Origin: Candidatus Moraniibacteriota bacterium
GTDB taxonomy: Bacteria; Patescibacteriota; Minisyncoccia; Moranbacterales; UBA1568
Assembly: GCA_013336285.1 (NCBI GenBank)
Contig: JAAXTX010000006.1
Location: forward strand, 1-42,904
Length of the DNA: 42,904 nucleotides
Direction of reading: 5' to 3'
The position numbers and the translations under genes were made by a program. Each line of letters starts with the position of its first letter. Positions within the stretch are counted from its first letter, which is position 1. This document shows, piece by piece, positions 24,132 through 32,001 of the stretch. Below the pieces are notes generated by a model. That model was given only the letters and a program-made list of their open reading frames with translations, had not been told where the DNA came from and searched no databases.

Positions 24132-24144
24132 CCGCACTTCCTCG

Positions 24145-24173
24145 AAAAGTCATTCATGATGAATGGCTTTTTT
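24145..24173 (+). terminator. Rho-independent terminator of the 23574-24131 unit
   Basis: Stem AAAAG-t-CATTC / GAATG-g-CTTTT (one T-G pair), loop ATGAT, followed by TT. It contains the ATG at 24163 that opens the longest DUF1294 frame, so that ATG is not the start. Confidence 0.85.
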
Positions 24174-24210
24174 CGATTATGTCGGTTTAGAGCGAGGCAC
24201 GTTCCTGGTG

Positions 24211-24239
24211 TTGGACGGGCCCGTATGGAGTGCTACCAT
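24211..24239 (+). promoter_or_regulatory. Promoter for the DUF1294 gene
   Basis: TTGGAC (24211-24216), 17 bp ending in TGC, TACCAT (24234-24239). The stretch TGCTACCATAGAGA is identical to that of the minus-strand promoter at 36247-36275. Confidence 0.6.
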
Positions 24240-24294
24240 AGAGATACGAAGTGTGGCCGTTTCTGGACACCCCCGTTTTATTTTCGTAAATTTT

Positions 24295-24585
24295 GTGATT
24301 GATCATACAAATATCCTTATAGCTTTCCTTCTCCTCTTAAATCTCGGTGCCTTTTTGACGATGCTTGTCGACAAGAACCGGTCCCGAAATGACGGAGCGG
24401 AACGGATTTCAGAAGGCATGCTGTTTTTTCTCGCGGCGGCATTCGGAAGTTTCGGAGTATATGCGGGGATGTTCGCATTCCGACACAAGACGCAGAAATG
24501 GTACTTCTTGGTCGGGATGCCTCTCCTCATGCTCCAGAATCTCGCGTTCGTATTCCTCATGAGCATATTCCTTTCCGGAAAATAG
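24295..24585 (+). CDS. DUF1294 family membrane protein
   Basis: 96 residues from GTG 24295. Three hydrophobic segments; the family signature appears as MLVDKNRSR...RISEGMLFFLAAAFGSFGVYAGMFAFRHKTQKWYF (the RxxE and MxxFRHKTxKxxF region). Function of the family is unknown. The frame is open from 24163, but the first ATG lies within a terminator and before the promoter. GTG 24295 and GTG 24253 are the remaining choices; no Shine-Dalgarno is clear for either. Confidence 0.75.
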   Translation: MIDHTNILIAFLLLLNLGAFLTMLVDKNRSRNDGAERISEGMLFFLAAAFGSFGVYAGMFAFRHKTQKWYFLVGMPLLMLQNLAFVFLMSIFLSGK

Positions 24586-24586
24586 T

Positions 24587-25585
24587 ATGGGCTTTCGTGG
24601 ACGGAAACGCATGTGGATGGCAACGGTGGCGATAACGATCGCGGCCGTCGCGGCAGTCATTATATTTTTTTCGCTGTCCTGCAGAGTCAATCTTTCCAAA
24701 AATGTTCACGGTACCGACATACCGGCGTCGGCGGAACCGTCCGCCGGGATTGTCGCCGATACGGGGGAAATCCGGTTACTGTTCGGCGGGGATATGATGT
24801 TCGACCGCTGGATCCGCGAGAAGGCGATGAAGAAGGGGAATGCCTTTGTTTTCGACGGGGTCCGCGACGAGATCCGCGGGCACGATGCGACTATCGCGAA
24901 TCTCGAAGGCCCGATCACCGATATGGGTTCGAAAAGTATCGGATCGGAAATCGGCTCGCGTGACAATTATCTTTTCACGTTCGACCCGGGTTGGGCCAAG
25001 ACTCTTGCCGAGGAGGGGATCGGTCCGGTGAACCTGGGGAACAACCACATTCTCAATCAGGAGGATGACGGCATCTCTCAGACAAGGAAATACCTTGATA
25101 CGGCGGGTGTATCGTATTTCGGCGATCCCACGAGCGATAATCGGATTTCAATTTTGGAAATTCGCGGAACGAGAATCTCATTCGTGAACTATGACGAGTT
25201 CGTTCCGGGAGGGGAGGAAAAGGCCATGACTGACATAAGGCAGGCGAGAGCATCCGCGGACTTCGTGATACTCTACGCGCACTGGGGATCGGAGTACCTT
25301 CCGGTCCGTGACGACGTCCGGTCGCTTGCTTATCGGTTCATCGACGCAGGATGCGACGCCGTCATCGGTTCCCATCCGCACATCGTCCAGGAGAAGGAAT
25401 CCTATCGGGGCGGGACGATATATTATTCCCTCGGTAACTTCATATTCGACCAGTATTTCCGAGAGGATACCCGCAAGGGCCTGCTGATCTCCATGACGAT
25501 CGATCCCGTCACGAGAGGTTTTTCATTCCGAGATATCCCGATTGTCCTCAAAGTCGACGGGAGTACGGCCGTCTACGTCCGGTAA
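24587..25585 (+). CDS. CapA/PgsA-family extracytoplasmic metallophosphatase-like protein
   Basis: 332 residues. An N-terminal helix (about 12-31) serves as anchor or signal, with a Ser-Cys pair just after it. The PGA_cap domain has LLFGGDMMFDRW, ANLEGPIT, VNLGNNHILNQ, LYAHWGSEYLP, DAVIGSHPHIVQ and YSLGNFIFDQ, which together form the calcineurin-like metal site. CapA is needed for poly-gamma-glutamate capsule export or anchoring in bacilli; in CPR the substrate is unknown. It starts one base after the DUF1294 stop. Confidence 0.88.
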   Translation: MGFRGRKRMWMATVAITIAAVAAVIIFFSLSCRVNLSKNVHGTDIPASAEPSAGIVADTGEIRLLFGGDMMFDRWIREKAMKKGNAFVFDGVRDEIRGHDATIANLEGPITDMGSKSIGSEIGSRDNYLFTFDPGWAKTLAEEGIGPVNLGNNHILNQEDDGISQTRKYLDTAGVSYFGDPTSDNRISILEIRGTRISFVNYDEFVPGGEEKAMTDIRQARASADFVILYAHWGSEYLPVRDDVRSLAYRFIDAGCDAVIGSHPHIVQEKESYRGGTIYYSLGNFIFDQYFREDTRKGLLISMTIDPVTRGFSFRDIPIVLKVDGSTAVYVR

Positions 25586-25593
25586 TTCGATCA

Positions 25594-25622
25594 TTGACAC
25601 CGGGTTCGGATTCGCGTAGAAT
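25594..25622 (+). promoter_or_regulatory. Promoter for the TIM-barrel gene
   Basis: TTGACA (25594-25599), 17 bp, TAGAAT (25617-25622). It gives a leader of about 56 bases ending in a GGGAG ribosome site. Confidence 0.8.
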
Positions 25623-25684
25623 CCTACATTCCGTGTGCTATCGGAATCAGATATCTTAATAATCATAAACGGGAGAAGTGACGA

Positions 25685-26443
25685 ATGACACATAGAATCG
25701 GATTCAGTACGGGAGCGACGTTCGGCTTTCGGGACCCGCTTTCGATAACGGGGATTCAGGACATGCCGATGGGCGGACAGCCGCCGAATCCGGTGGAGAT
25801 CTGTTTCAACAACACGAATGATCTGCCCGCATTTCGAAATCTTGCCATCGATCTGGCTCAAAACGAGGCGGCACTGAAAATGCTTTCCTCATCGGTCGCC
25901 TTATCCATTCATGCGCCGGCGAACGGTGTACGGTATGGGGACAATGAAATATCAGAGGCGGTGCTGGATGCCGTATGGAAAATGATGCAGGTGGTGAGAA
26001 TCGATCGCGTGGTATTCCATCCGGATGTCATAGATCATGACGGATGGGAGTTGTTTCGTTATGGGCGCTTTCCCGGTCTTGCCCTGGAAAACTCCGACAG
26101 CCGGAAACCGTTCGGACGGTCGGTTGACGATATGGCCGAACTGATCGATCGGCTCCGCTGCGGTCTGGTGCTCGATCTGGCGCATTGTTTCATGATCGAT
26201 CCGACCATGCGCTCGGCGTATGATTTCATCGACCGGCTCGGTGATCGTATCGTCGAGGTTCATCTGAGCGGAGTAGGGGAAAGTGAAGGTTCCCATGTCC
26301 CGCTGTTCAAGACGGGGCAGGATATCATCCTTGACCCGCTCAGACTGATCCCGACCGATATCCCGGTCATCGTGGAGAGCGCGTGTGCCGGTTCCGACGA
26401 TCTTGAGGCCGAGTATCGGTACATTTCCCGGCTTCTCCCATGA
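25685..26443 (+). CDS. Xylose-isomerase-like TIM-barrel protein (AP2Ec/DUF692-like)
   Basis: 252 residues. Strand-end motifs of the TIM barrel are visible: LSIHAPANG, VVFHPDVIDHDGW, LALENSD, LVLDLAHCFM and VEVHLSGVGESEGSHVPLF, with His, Glu and Asp in metal-binding positions as in endonuclease IV-like and DUF692 proteins. Enzymatic activity cannot be named; sugar isomerase, epimerase and metallo-oxidase relatives share the fold. GGGAG precedes the ATG. It is a single-gene unit with its own promoter and terminator. Confidence 0.7.
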   Translation: MTHRIGFSTGATFGFRDPLSITGIQDMPMGGQPPNPVEICFNNTNDLPAFRNLAIDLAQNEAALKMLSSSVALSIHAPANGVRYGDNEISEAVLDAVWKMMQVVRIDRVVFHPDVIDHDGWELFRYGRFPGLALENSDSRKPFGRSVDDMAELIDRLRCGLVLDLAHCFMIDPTMRSAYDFIDRLGDRIVEVHLSGVGESEGSHVPLFKTGQDIILDPLRLIPTDIPVIVESACAGSDDLEAEYRYISRLLP

Positions 26444-26454
26444 GGTCCGCTTTT

Positions 26455-26481
26455 GCCCCCGCTTATTATGGCGGGGGTTTT
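26455..26481 (+). terminator. Intrinsic terminator after the TIM-barrel gene
   Basis: CCCCCGC (26456-26462) with GCGGGGG (26471-26477), 8-base loop, then TTTT. Confidence 0.75.
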
Positions 26482-26575
26482 CATCTGCCGGAGAGAAATG
26501 GACACCTGCTCTTTTCGCCGTTCTCCGTTCCTGATATCATCCGGATATCATGCCGCCTATCCTGGAGGAATATAT

Positions 26576-27166
26576 ATGATGCTTCGATACGTGATTACCT
26601 CTCTCATTGTCCTGCTCGCCAGTGCTTCCTATGCGATCGGCATAAGATCGGTTTTTCGGGGTGATTACAGGCCGAGCATCTATTCCAGGACTCTCTGGGC
26701 GCTCATCTCGTTGAATAGCTTTGTCGGTGTCCTCGCGATGCATACAAGTATCGGTATTCTAGCCTTGGCTGGAATACAGCTATGCGGATCGATCGCGATG
26801 TTCATCGGCGCACTGAAATATTCGAATCGAGAATTCGGATCACTTGAAAAGATAAGTACGGGTATTCTCGTGCTGAGTCTCGTCGTTTGGCTGGTTGCGG
26901 ATTTGCCCTTGCTGAACGTACTCATCGGCCTGATAGCACACCTTATCGGTGCGGCACCTGCGTTCACGACCGCGTGGAAAGATCCGAAATCGGAAAACTT
27001 CCCGTTCTGGCTCCTGTTTGCCATGGCCAGTCTCTTGTCCTTTCTGATGGCGGATAAGTCGGATTTTCATGATTATTCGTATGCCGCCTATTTCCTTTTT
27101 TTCGACGGCATACTGACATTGATCACTTCCCGCAAATTCCTCCGCGGGAAGTCAGTGTGTCATTAA
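26576..27166 (+). CDS. Polytopic membrane protein, possibly PQ-loop-like
   Basis: 196 residues with six to seven short hydrophobic segments. Two similar stretches (YAIGIRSVFRGDYRPSIYSR, then HLIGAAPAFTTAWKDPKSEN) suggest an internal repeat like that of PQ-loop/SWEET-type transporters, though the PQ pair itself is absent. GGAGGA lies 6 bases before the first of two adjacent ATG codons (26576, 26579). Function unknown. Confidence 0.6.
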   Translation: MMLRYVITSLIVLLASASYAIGIRSVFRGDYRPSIYSRTLWALISLNSFVGVLAMHTSIGILALAGIQLCGSIAMFIGALKYSNREFGSLEKISTGILVLSLVVWLVADLPLLNVLIGLIAHLIGAAPAFTTAWKDPKSENFPFWLLFAMASLLSFLMADKSDFHDYSYAAYFLFFDGILTLITSRKFLRGKSVCH

Positions 27167-27233
27167 TGGGCGTCGTTTGCATTCCCTCCCTTCATCCTGC
27201 TACCCTTTCCTACATAGAACCGTATCACCAACT

Positions 27234-27788
27234 ATGAATGAACGAAGACTGTTTTTCGGCATACCGTTGTCTGAACAGACCAGGGCCCGCATCGCGAAGG
27301 AGACACAGCAGTGGGAAAGCCTGCCTTTGTTCGTCACCCGGGCGGATCATCTCCACGTGACGGTGTTCTTTTTGGGATTCGTCGTGGACGAAGTCATTCC
27401 CGACATATCCGATGTGGCACGTGAGATCTGTGCCGAAATCGAGCCGTTCGAGCTCATGTTCCGAGAGACCGTTTTCGCGCCGGATGCCGAACGTCCGAAG
27501 ATGATATGGCTTTCCGGGGACGAGAACGAGGGACTTTTGCTGCTTCGAAACGCGTTCGAGGAAGAATTCGCCGACAAACTCTCCGGGAACCTTCGATTTC
27601 GGCCGCATGTCACGCTCGCAAGGCTCAAGCGAAATCTGTTCGCATCGGTCGCGCCGGAGAGGAAAGCATCCCTTGTGAAACCATTTTCCATTTTGGAACC
27701 GGTATCTTCCGTGACGTTGTTCGAGTCCGTCGGGTCGGGAGCGCAACGGGAGTATCTGCCGATGGAGGAGTTCCCGCTTGGGGAATGA
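27234..27788 (+). CDS. thpR: RNA 2',3'-cyclic phosphodiesterase (ThpR/LigT)
   Basis: 184 residues. The two HxTx motifs of the 2H phosphoesterase family are present: HLHVTVFFLG near residue 40 and RPHVTLARL near residue 124. The enzyme opens 2',3'-cyclic phosphates at RNA ends; some relatives show weak 2'-5' ligase activity. The start MNERRLFFGIPLS is typical of the family; the upstream ATG at 27177 would add an unusual tail. It is followed closely by the WecG/TagA gene. Confidence 0.9.
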   Translation: MNERRLFFGIPLSEQTRARIAKETQQWESLPLFVTRADHLHVTVFFLGFVVDEVIPDISDVAREICAEIEPFELMFRETVFAPDAERPKMIWLSGDENEGLLLLRNAFEEEFADKLSGNLRFRPHVTLARLKRNLFASVAPERKASLVKPFSILEPVSSVTLFESVGSGAQREYLPMEEFPLGE

Positions 27789-27798
27789 TACTTATGAC

Positions 27799-28563
27799 AT
27801 GGACAGCACTATGGAAACGAAGAACGGATGTTCCGTGCTCGGTGTCGCCTTCGATGGCCGTTCTCAGGAGGAATTGGAAAAGGTGATCGGGACGTATATT
27901 TCCGGAGATAGATTCGGACGGATCACGACGATCAATCCTGAATTTCTGGTTCTCGCGCATCGTGATGCCGCGTTCGGGGACGTGCTTCGGGCTGCGGATG
28001 TCCGTGTCGCGGACGGATCGGGGGTCGTGCTTGCCGGGCTTCTTTTCGGCTGCGGACTCTCGCGGTATCCGGGAGCGGATCTCATGAAATTCATACTTTC
28101 GAAGGCGGAACGTGAGGGCATCGACGTGTATGTCGCGACGAAAAAGGACGGACTGTCCATATATGAGGATGTCCGCAAGGCGCTTCTTATGGAGTATCCC
28201 GATCTTCGTCTGAACGGGGAGGATATGGATTCCGATTCGAAGCAGGTTCCATCCGGTATTCGAGATGCCATGGTCGTTCTCTGTAATTTCGGTGCGCCCG
28301 AACAGGAGTATTTTCTCGAATCGCTCCGTCGTGATCCTGGCTCCGTCCGACTCGCTGTGGGCGTCGGGGGAGCGTTCGACTTCGTGACCGGGAAACGGTC
28401 GCGGGCACCGCGATGGATGCGTGCCATGGGATTGGAATGGATTTTCCGTTTCGCGATACAGCCGTCCCGTGTGGGGCGTATATGGTCGGCAGTGGTCATT
28501 TTTCCATTCCTCCTGCTTTCTGATAGGATAAGTAATGCGTATCGAACGGAAAGAAACCGATAA
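27799..28563 (+). CDS. WecG/TagA/CpsF family glycosyltransferase (GT26)
   Basis: 254 residues. RITTINPEFLVLAHRD, VADGSGVVLAGLLFGCGL, RYPGADLMKFIL, NFGAPEQEYFLE, AVGVGGAFDFVTGKRSRAP and GLEWIFRFAIQPSR are the family's conserved blocks. These inverting enzymes add ManNAc or a similar N-acetyl sugar to lipid-linked GlcNAc, the second step of many teichoic-acid and surface-glycan pathways. ATG 27799 is chosen over TTG 27778 because a GATACT hexamer ends six bases before it. It likely works with the 4576-17686 cluster despite the distance. Confidence 0.9.
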   Translation: MDSTMETKNGCSVLGVAFDGRSQEELEKVIGTYISGDRFGRITTINPEFLVLAHRDAAFGDVLRAADVRVADGSGVVLAGLLFGCGLSRYPGADLMKFILSKAEREGIDVYVATKKDGLSIYEDVRKALLMEYPDLRLNGEDMDSDSKQVPSGIRDAMVVLCNFGAPEQEYFLESLRRDPGSVRLAVGVGGAFDFVTGKRSRAPRWMRAMGLEWIFRFAIQPSRVGRIWSAVVIFPFLLLSDRISNAYRTERNR

Positions 28564-28704
28564 TAATGCCGAAAGGGGATTTCTCACGGTTATCGTGGCA
28601 GTGGCTGATTCGAAATTTCCCATCGGCGGAAGGCGGGACGTCAGTGCATCTCGTAAGCCGCTTAGGTTCCTGCCCTTGTCCGTGATTTCATTTCATCCGC
28701 AACT

Positions 28705-29133
28705 ATGTCCGATCGATCCGTACATTTTGAATCCGGCATGAAACGTGTCAAGAAATATCTGTCGCGGTATTTTGATAAGACGATCGATTATTGGTCGATC
28801 CCGCATTTCCTGTTCGGCGCTGTAACCGCGCTCGCCGCCGCGGTGTTTTTTATTCCGTCCCGCACCGCATTCTTTTTTACGGTCGCGCTTGCCGTCTTAT
28901 GGGAGCTGTTCGAATGGAAAAACTTGAATATCGCCGAGGATTTCAGAAACAGGGTAAGCGACGTGATTTTTCCGCTCGTCGCCTTCGTGGCCACGGATAC
29001 TTATGTCGGATCGGTCATCACGGGATCAGACAGGAAAATTTCCCTTTTCGCAGTCGTCACATTCCTGTTCCTGTACACGAACTATATGGCATGGCGGGCC
29101 CGTGCTCGGCACGATCGGGATTTCATGAATTGA
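28705..29133 (+). CDS. Small four-helix membrane protein
   Basis: 142 residues from 28705 (131 from ATG 28738). Hydrophobic segments around residues 35-50, 55-70, 88-103 and 113-128. DYWSIPHFLFG, VLWELFEWK and IAEDFRNRVSDVI give polar motifs within helices reminiscent of VanZ/YjdF-like integral proteins, but I cannot assign a family. No Shine-Dalgarno is clear. Confidence 0.5.
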   Translation: MSDRSVHFESGMKRVKKYLSRYFDKTIDYWSIPHFLFGAVTALAAAVFFIPSRTAFFFTVALAVLWELFEWKNLNIAEDFRNRVSDVIFPLVAFVATDTYVGSVITGSDRKISLFAVVTFLFLYTNYMAWRARARHDRDFMN

Positions 29134-29238
29134 CGATCGATCTATCAACCATGCGGAAACACGAGCTTCGGCTACCGACGATTTAAACCAACCGGTAGGG
29201 GGCGCGCTTGAAACGTATGAAGATCAACGTTCATTTCA

Positions 29239-29247
29239 TGCTATAAT
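29239..29247 (+). promoter_or_regulatory. Perfect extended -10 (TGC-TATAAT) before the M23 peptidase gene
   Basis: TGC-TATAAT ends 8 bases before ATG 29256. Predicted transcription start is at or within one or two bases of that ATG. Confidence 0.65.
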
Positions 29248-29255
29248 ATGTGGTG

Positions 29256-30464
29256 ATGGATATCAGAAAGCGAAAATTCGCCGTTTTCTTTGTTCCGATG
29301 GCAGCGATGATTGCCCTAGGTGTTTTTTTGTCGTTTCGGGTGAGTGCAGCCAGCGTGTCGAGTTTGTCCGATAAGTTGAAGGAAATCAACGACAAGATAA
29401 AGGCATACCAGAGTATCATCGATATAAAGAAAACGCAGGGAATCAACCTGACGAATCAGATCGACTCACTGGAAGCGCAAGCGTCAAAGCTTGAGTTGGA
29501 AATCGAGAAAAATCAGGCGGAACTCGCGGATGTTTCCACAAAGGTTACCGAGAAGGAAACGATCATTTCCAAGCAAAAGGTGGCACTTACGAACCTTATC
29601 CGCGAGTATGAGGGAAGACGTTCGATGACCGACGGCGAGATATTCCTGTCCGGCTCATCAGAAGATCTGAACCTGTTTTTCAAACAACAGGACTGGATGG
29701 TGGAGACCGGAGATCGGATCCGCACGCTCATGGTCGGCATAAGTCAGGAAAAGGCCGTGTTGGATGAGAAGAAGATCGAGGCGGATACGCTCAGGGAGCA
29801 ACTCGGGCAACGCAGCGATTATCTTGACAGCACAAAGGACAGTAAGGCGAACCTGCTCGCGAAAACGCAGGCCGACCAGAAGAAATATGCGACACTCGTC
29901 GATACGCTCGAGGAGCAGCGTCAGCAGATCGAGGATGAGATCCAGAACCTGGAGGCCGGTATGGTCGGTGAGCTCAATATGAAGGACCTGCCTTCCGCTA
30001 AGGCGGGACTGCTCGGGTTCCCGTTGAAGAGCCATGTCGTGACACAGGGATATGGCAAAACGTCATTCGCGAGAAAGTCCGGCATATATAAGAACGGCTT
30101 TCATAACGGATACGATTTTGGCACGTCATCAGGCTCGGACGTGCTCGCGGCCGCGGACGGTAAGGTTGTAGCTACCGGAAACAACGGCCGATACGCGTAT
30201 GGCAGATGGATGGCGATCGATCATGGGAACGGACTTCTTACGATGTACGGTCACCTGACGTCGGTGAAAGCGTCGCGCGGGTCAAAAGTGAAGAAAGGGG
30301 ACGTTGTTGCGAAGTCCGGGAATACCGGCAATTCCACGGGACCGCATCTTCACTTCTCGGTCTTTTCAACGAAGACATTCGAGGTCGTCCCCTCCGCCGT
30401 AGTCTCCAGTCTCAAGGATATTCCGGTCGGCGCGACGGTTTCTCCGGGGAATTACCTTCCCTGA
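29256..30464 (+). CDS. M23 (LytM/EnvC-type) peptidoglycan endopeptidase with coiled coil
   Basis: 402 residues. Signal-like N-terminal helix (about 8-28, ending VSA), then a long coiled coil (about 32-240) rich in Lys/Glu/Gln, then the M23 domain: HNGYDFG (HxxxD zinc motif), YGRWMAIDHGNGLLTMYGHL and TGPHLHFSV (HxH). All zinc ligands are present, so it should cleave peptidoglycan cross-bridges, unlike inactive EnvC-type activators. GTG codons at 29250 and 29253 precede the ATG; the -10 at 29242 favours ATG 29256. Confidence 0.92.
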   Translation: MDIRKRKFAVFFVPMAAMIALGVFLSFRVSAASVSSLSDKLKEINDKIKAYQSIIDIKKTQGINLTNQIDSLEAQASKLELEIEKNQAELADVSTKVTEKETIISKQKVALTNLIREYEGRRSMTDGEIFLSGSSEDLNLFFKQQDWMVETGDRIRTLMVGISQEKAVLDEKKIEADTLREQLGQRSDYLDSTKDSKANLLAKTQADQKKYATLVDTLEEQRQQIEDEIQNLEAGMVGELNMKDLPSAKAGLLGFPLKSHVVTQGYGKTSFARKSGIYKNGFHNGYDFGTSSGSDVLAAADGKVVATGNNGRYAYGRWMAIDHGNGLLTMYGHLTSVKASRGSKVKKGDVVAKSGNTGNSTGPHLHFSVFSTKTFEVVPSAVVSSLKDIPVGATVSPGNYLP

Positions 30465-30493
30465 TTAATTGGCGGTTTTGGTTCTCATAAGTA

Positions 30494-30985
30494 ATGAGGC
30501 GTATGGCATACTTCAACGAAAAGGATAAGATCGTCGGATGGGAAAATTTCCGTGGCTCGGATAACGGAAACTATCTGAAAAGCAAGGCGATGGAAGAACT
30601 ATTGGAGAAGTCACCGAGTCTTGCGTATGTCTGCAAGTCTTCGGGGCGACGAAAGATTGTTTTCGACGCCATAAGGACGCATGCGGAAGAGGGGAAGGGA
30701 CTTCGCGCCAAGGGGCTTCTCCAGGCACTCGGTGACCTGAACGGAGGGAGCGGATTGAATAGGACCGAAACGGATAAGATTCTTCGGGAGGTATTTCCGG
30801 CCGGTTTGAATGACTCCATAAAGAGGGAATTCGTCTATACGCAGCCAGTGAAACCGGAAGAGATCAAGGGTGAGGAGAAGAAGGCTAACTCGGAATCGGG
30901 AGCAGGAAGGGGAGTAGAGTCCGAGGAATCCGATAATCCTCAATCGAAAAGCGACAAGAATGTCTGGGACTATATCCCCTTCTGA
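30494..30985 (+). CDS. Unknown protein, paralogue of the next gene; C-terminus ends DYIPF
   Basis: 163 residues. A helical core (about 30-115) with ELLEKSPSLAYV and GSGLNRTETDKILREVF, then an acidic, Ser/Glu/Lys-rich disordered tail (about 118-155) ending WDYIPF. The core lines up by eye with the 31061 product: ELL-K---[LI]--YV, then GSG[LF][ND]R-E--K-L, then KRE[FL]. The disordered acidic tail with a terminal IPF resembles the tip of single-strand-binding proteins (DDDIPF), although no OB fold is visible. It lies 29 bases after the M23 gene. A second ATG is 9 bases in. Confidence 0.6.
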   Translation: MRRMAYFNEKDKIVGWENFRGSDNGNYLKSKAMEELLEKSPSLAYVCKSSGRRKIVFDAIRTHAEEGKGLRAKGLLQALGDLNGGSGLNRTETDKILREVFPAGLNDSIKREFVYTQPVKPEEIKGEEKKANSESGAGRGVESEESDNPQSKSDKNVWDYIPF

Positions 30986-31060
30986 TCAGTCCTTCTTCGA
31001 TAAGATCGATACCGACGACTCATCTTTCGTTCGGTATCGTAACAACGACGAACAAACGAT

Positions 31061-31666
31061 ATGGATAAGATACTTCCAAGCAGGCGCGATCTTGACCCGA
31101 CGTTGCCCGGAATGGATCGGAGGACGATGAAATACTCGACTTCGATCAAGAAGAAGTCCATCGAATTGCTGCACAAGGATAAGGACATCAGACGATATGT
31201 CGATACTCCTGATGAACAGAGGGCGTTCAAGAAGGCGATGAATAAGCTCAAGGGTTCGAGATACGGCGTAACCGCCGACGATATCCCGACTATCCTCATC
31301 GAGATGGTGAAGGATAAGGGCAGCGGATTCGATCGCATGGAAGCTCGGAAACTCGCGGACGCTCTCGTCAAGAGGAATGACATACCGGCATGGAAGAAGC
31401 GGGAGCTGATGCGTCCGTTCTATAACGCGAGTACGTTCAAGGAAGATCGCCCGGCGATGAAGAACGATCCGCACGTGATAGTTCCGGATGTGAAGACTAC
31501 CGGTGCCTCGCGGTTCCTTCCTGTCGCCGCCGGGGTGAATGGGAACGGCGTTCAGGGAAAGAAGACGACTAAGAGCGAACCGTCGATACTCAGACCCCTT
31601 CCGACCGATGGCAAGACGGGCACATCCGGTCAGAAACCGTCAGCACCGACGAAGAGCTGGTTCTGA
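31061..31666 (+). CDS. Unknown protein, paralogue of the preceding gene
   Basis: 201 residues. Basic N-terminal region; the helical core has IELLHKDKDIRRYVDTPDE, GSGFDRMEARKLADALV and AWKKRELM, matching the upstream neighbour in order and spacing. The Gly/Lys/Ser/Pro-rich tail ends KSWF, again aromatic at the very end. Nothing in it indicates an enzyme. The two genes sit head to tail, 75 bases apart, suggesting an old tandem duplication. It is strongly basic where its partner is acidic, so the pair might interact; that is inference. Confidence 0.6.
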   Translation: MDKILPSRRDLDPTLPGMDRRTMKYSTSIKKKSIELLHKDKDIRRYVDTPDEQRAFKKAMNKLKGSRYGVTADDIPTILIEMVKDKGSGFDRMEARKLADALVKRNDIPAWKKRELMRPFYNASTFKEDRPAMKNDPHVIVPDVKTTGASRFLPVAAGVNGNGVQGKKTTKSEPSILRPLPTDGKTGTSGQKPSAPTKSWF

Positions 31667-31862
31667 TTCTGAAATTCATATGTCCGCAAACTGCCCCGGA
31701 TAATTTTTTCGTAAAACGGGGGAGTAACGATATGCGAACCGGTGAGACACACAGTCGTCTCTCGGGATGACTCATACTCATTTTCTGTTCCGTACATGAT
31801 AAGGGAAAGTTATAGCATCGAAACGGAGGGGTAGGGCGGTACATGGATGTATACCGATCCGG

Positions 31863-31894
31863 TCCGGAACCTCGGTTCCGGATTTTATTTTTTT
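31863..31894 (+). terminator. Very strong intrinsic terminator with no gene directly upstream
   Basis: TCCGGAAC / GTTCCGGA stem, CTCG loop, then TTTTATTTTTTT. Confidence 0.88.
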
Positions 31895-31963
31895 GTCGCG
31901 AGGGGACGCTCTGTTCGTTTATCGGATATGTTTCTTTATGCTCGTGTATACGTTTCATATTAT

Positions 31964-31998
31964 GTCGCATAAGTTACATTATGCGACGTATAATGTAA
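31964..31998 (+). promoter_or_regulatory. Two overlapping, mutually exclusive stem-loops around a TATAAT
   Basis: Hairpin 1: GTCGCATAA (31964-31972) with TTATGCGAC (31979-31987). Hairpin 2: TTACATTAT (31974-31982) with ATAATGTAA (31990-31998). Both stems are 9 bp and perfect and share bases, so only one can form. TATAAT at 31989-31994 lies in the second arm. This could be a dyad operator over a promoter, or an RNA switch. Confidence 0.6.
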
Positions 31999-32001
31999 TG
32001 A

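Noticed and set aside
31667-31894. tmRNA, SRP RNA or RNase P RNA in the gap before the strong terminator
   Set aside because: I looked for their conserved cores (tmRNA CCA end, SRP GGAAGCAGC loop, RNase P GAGGAAAGTC) and did not find them.
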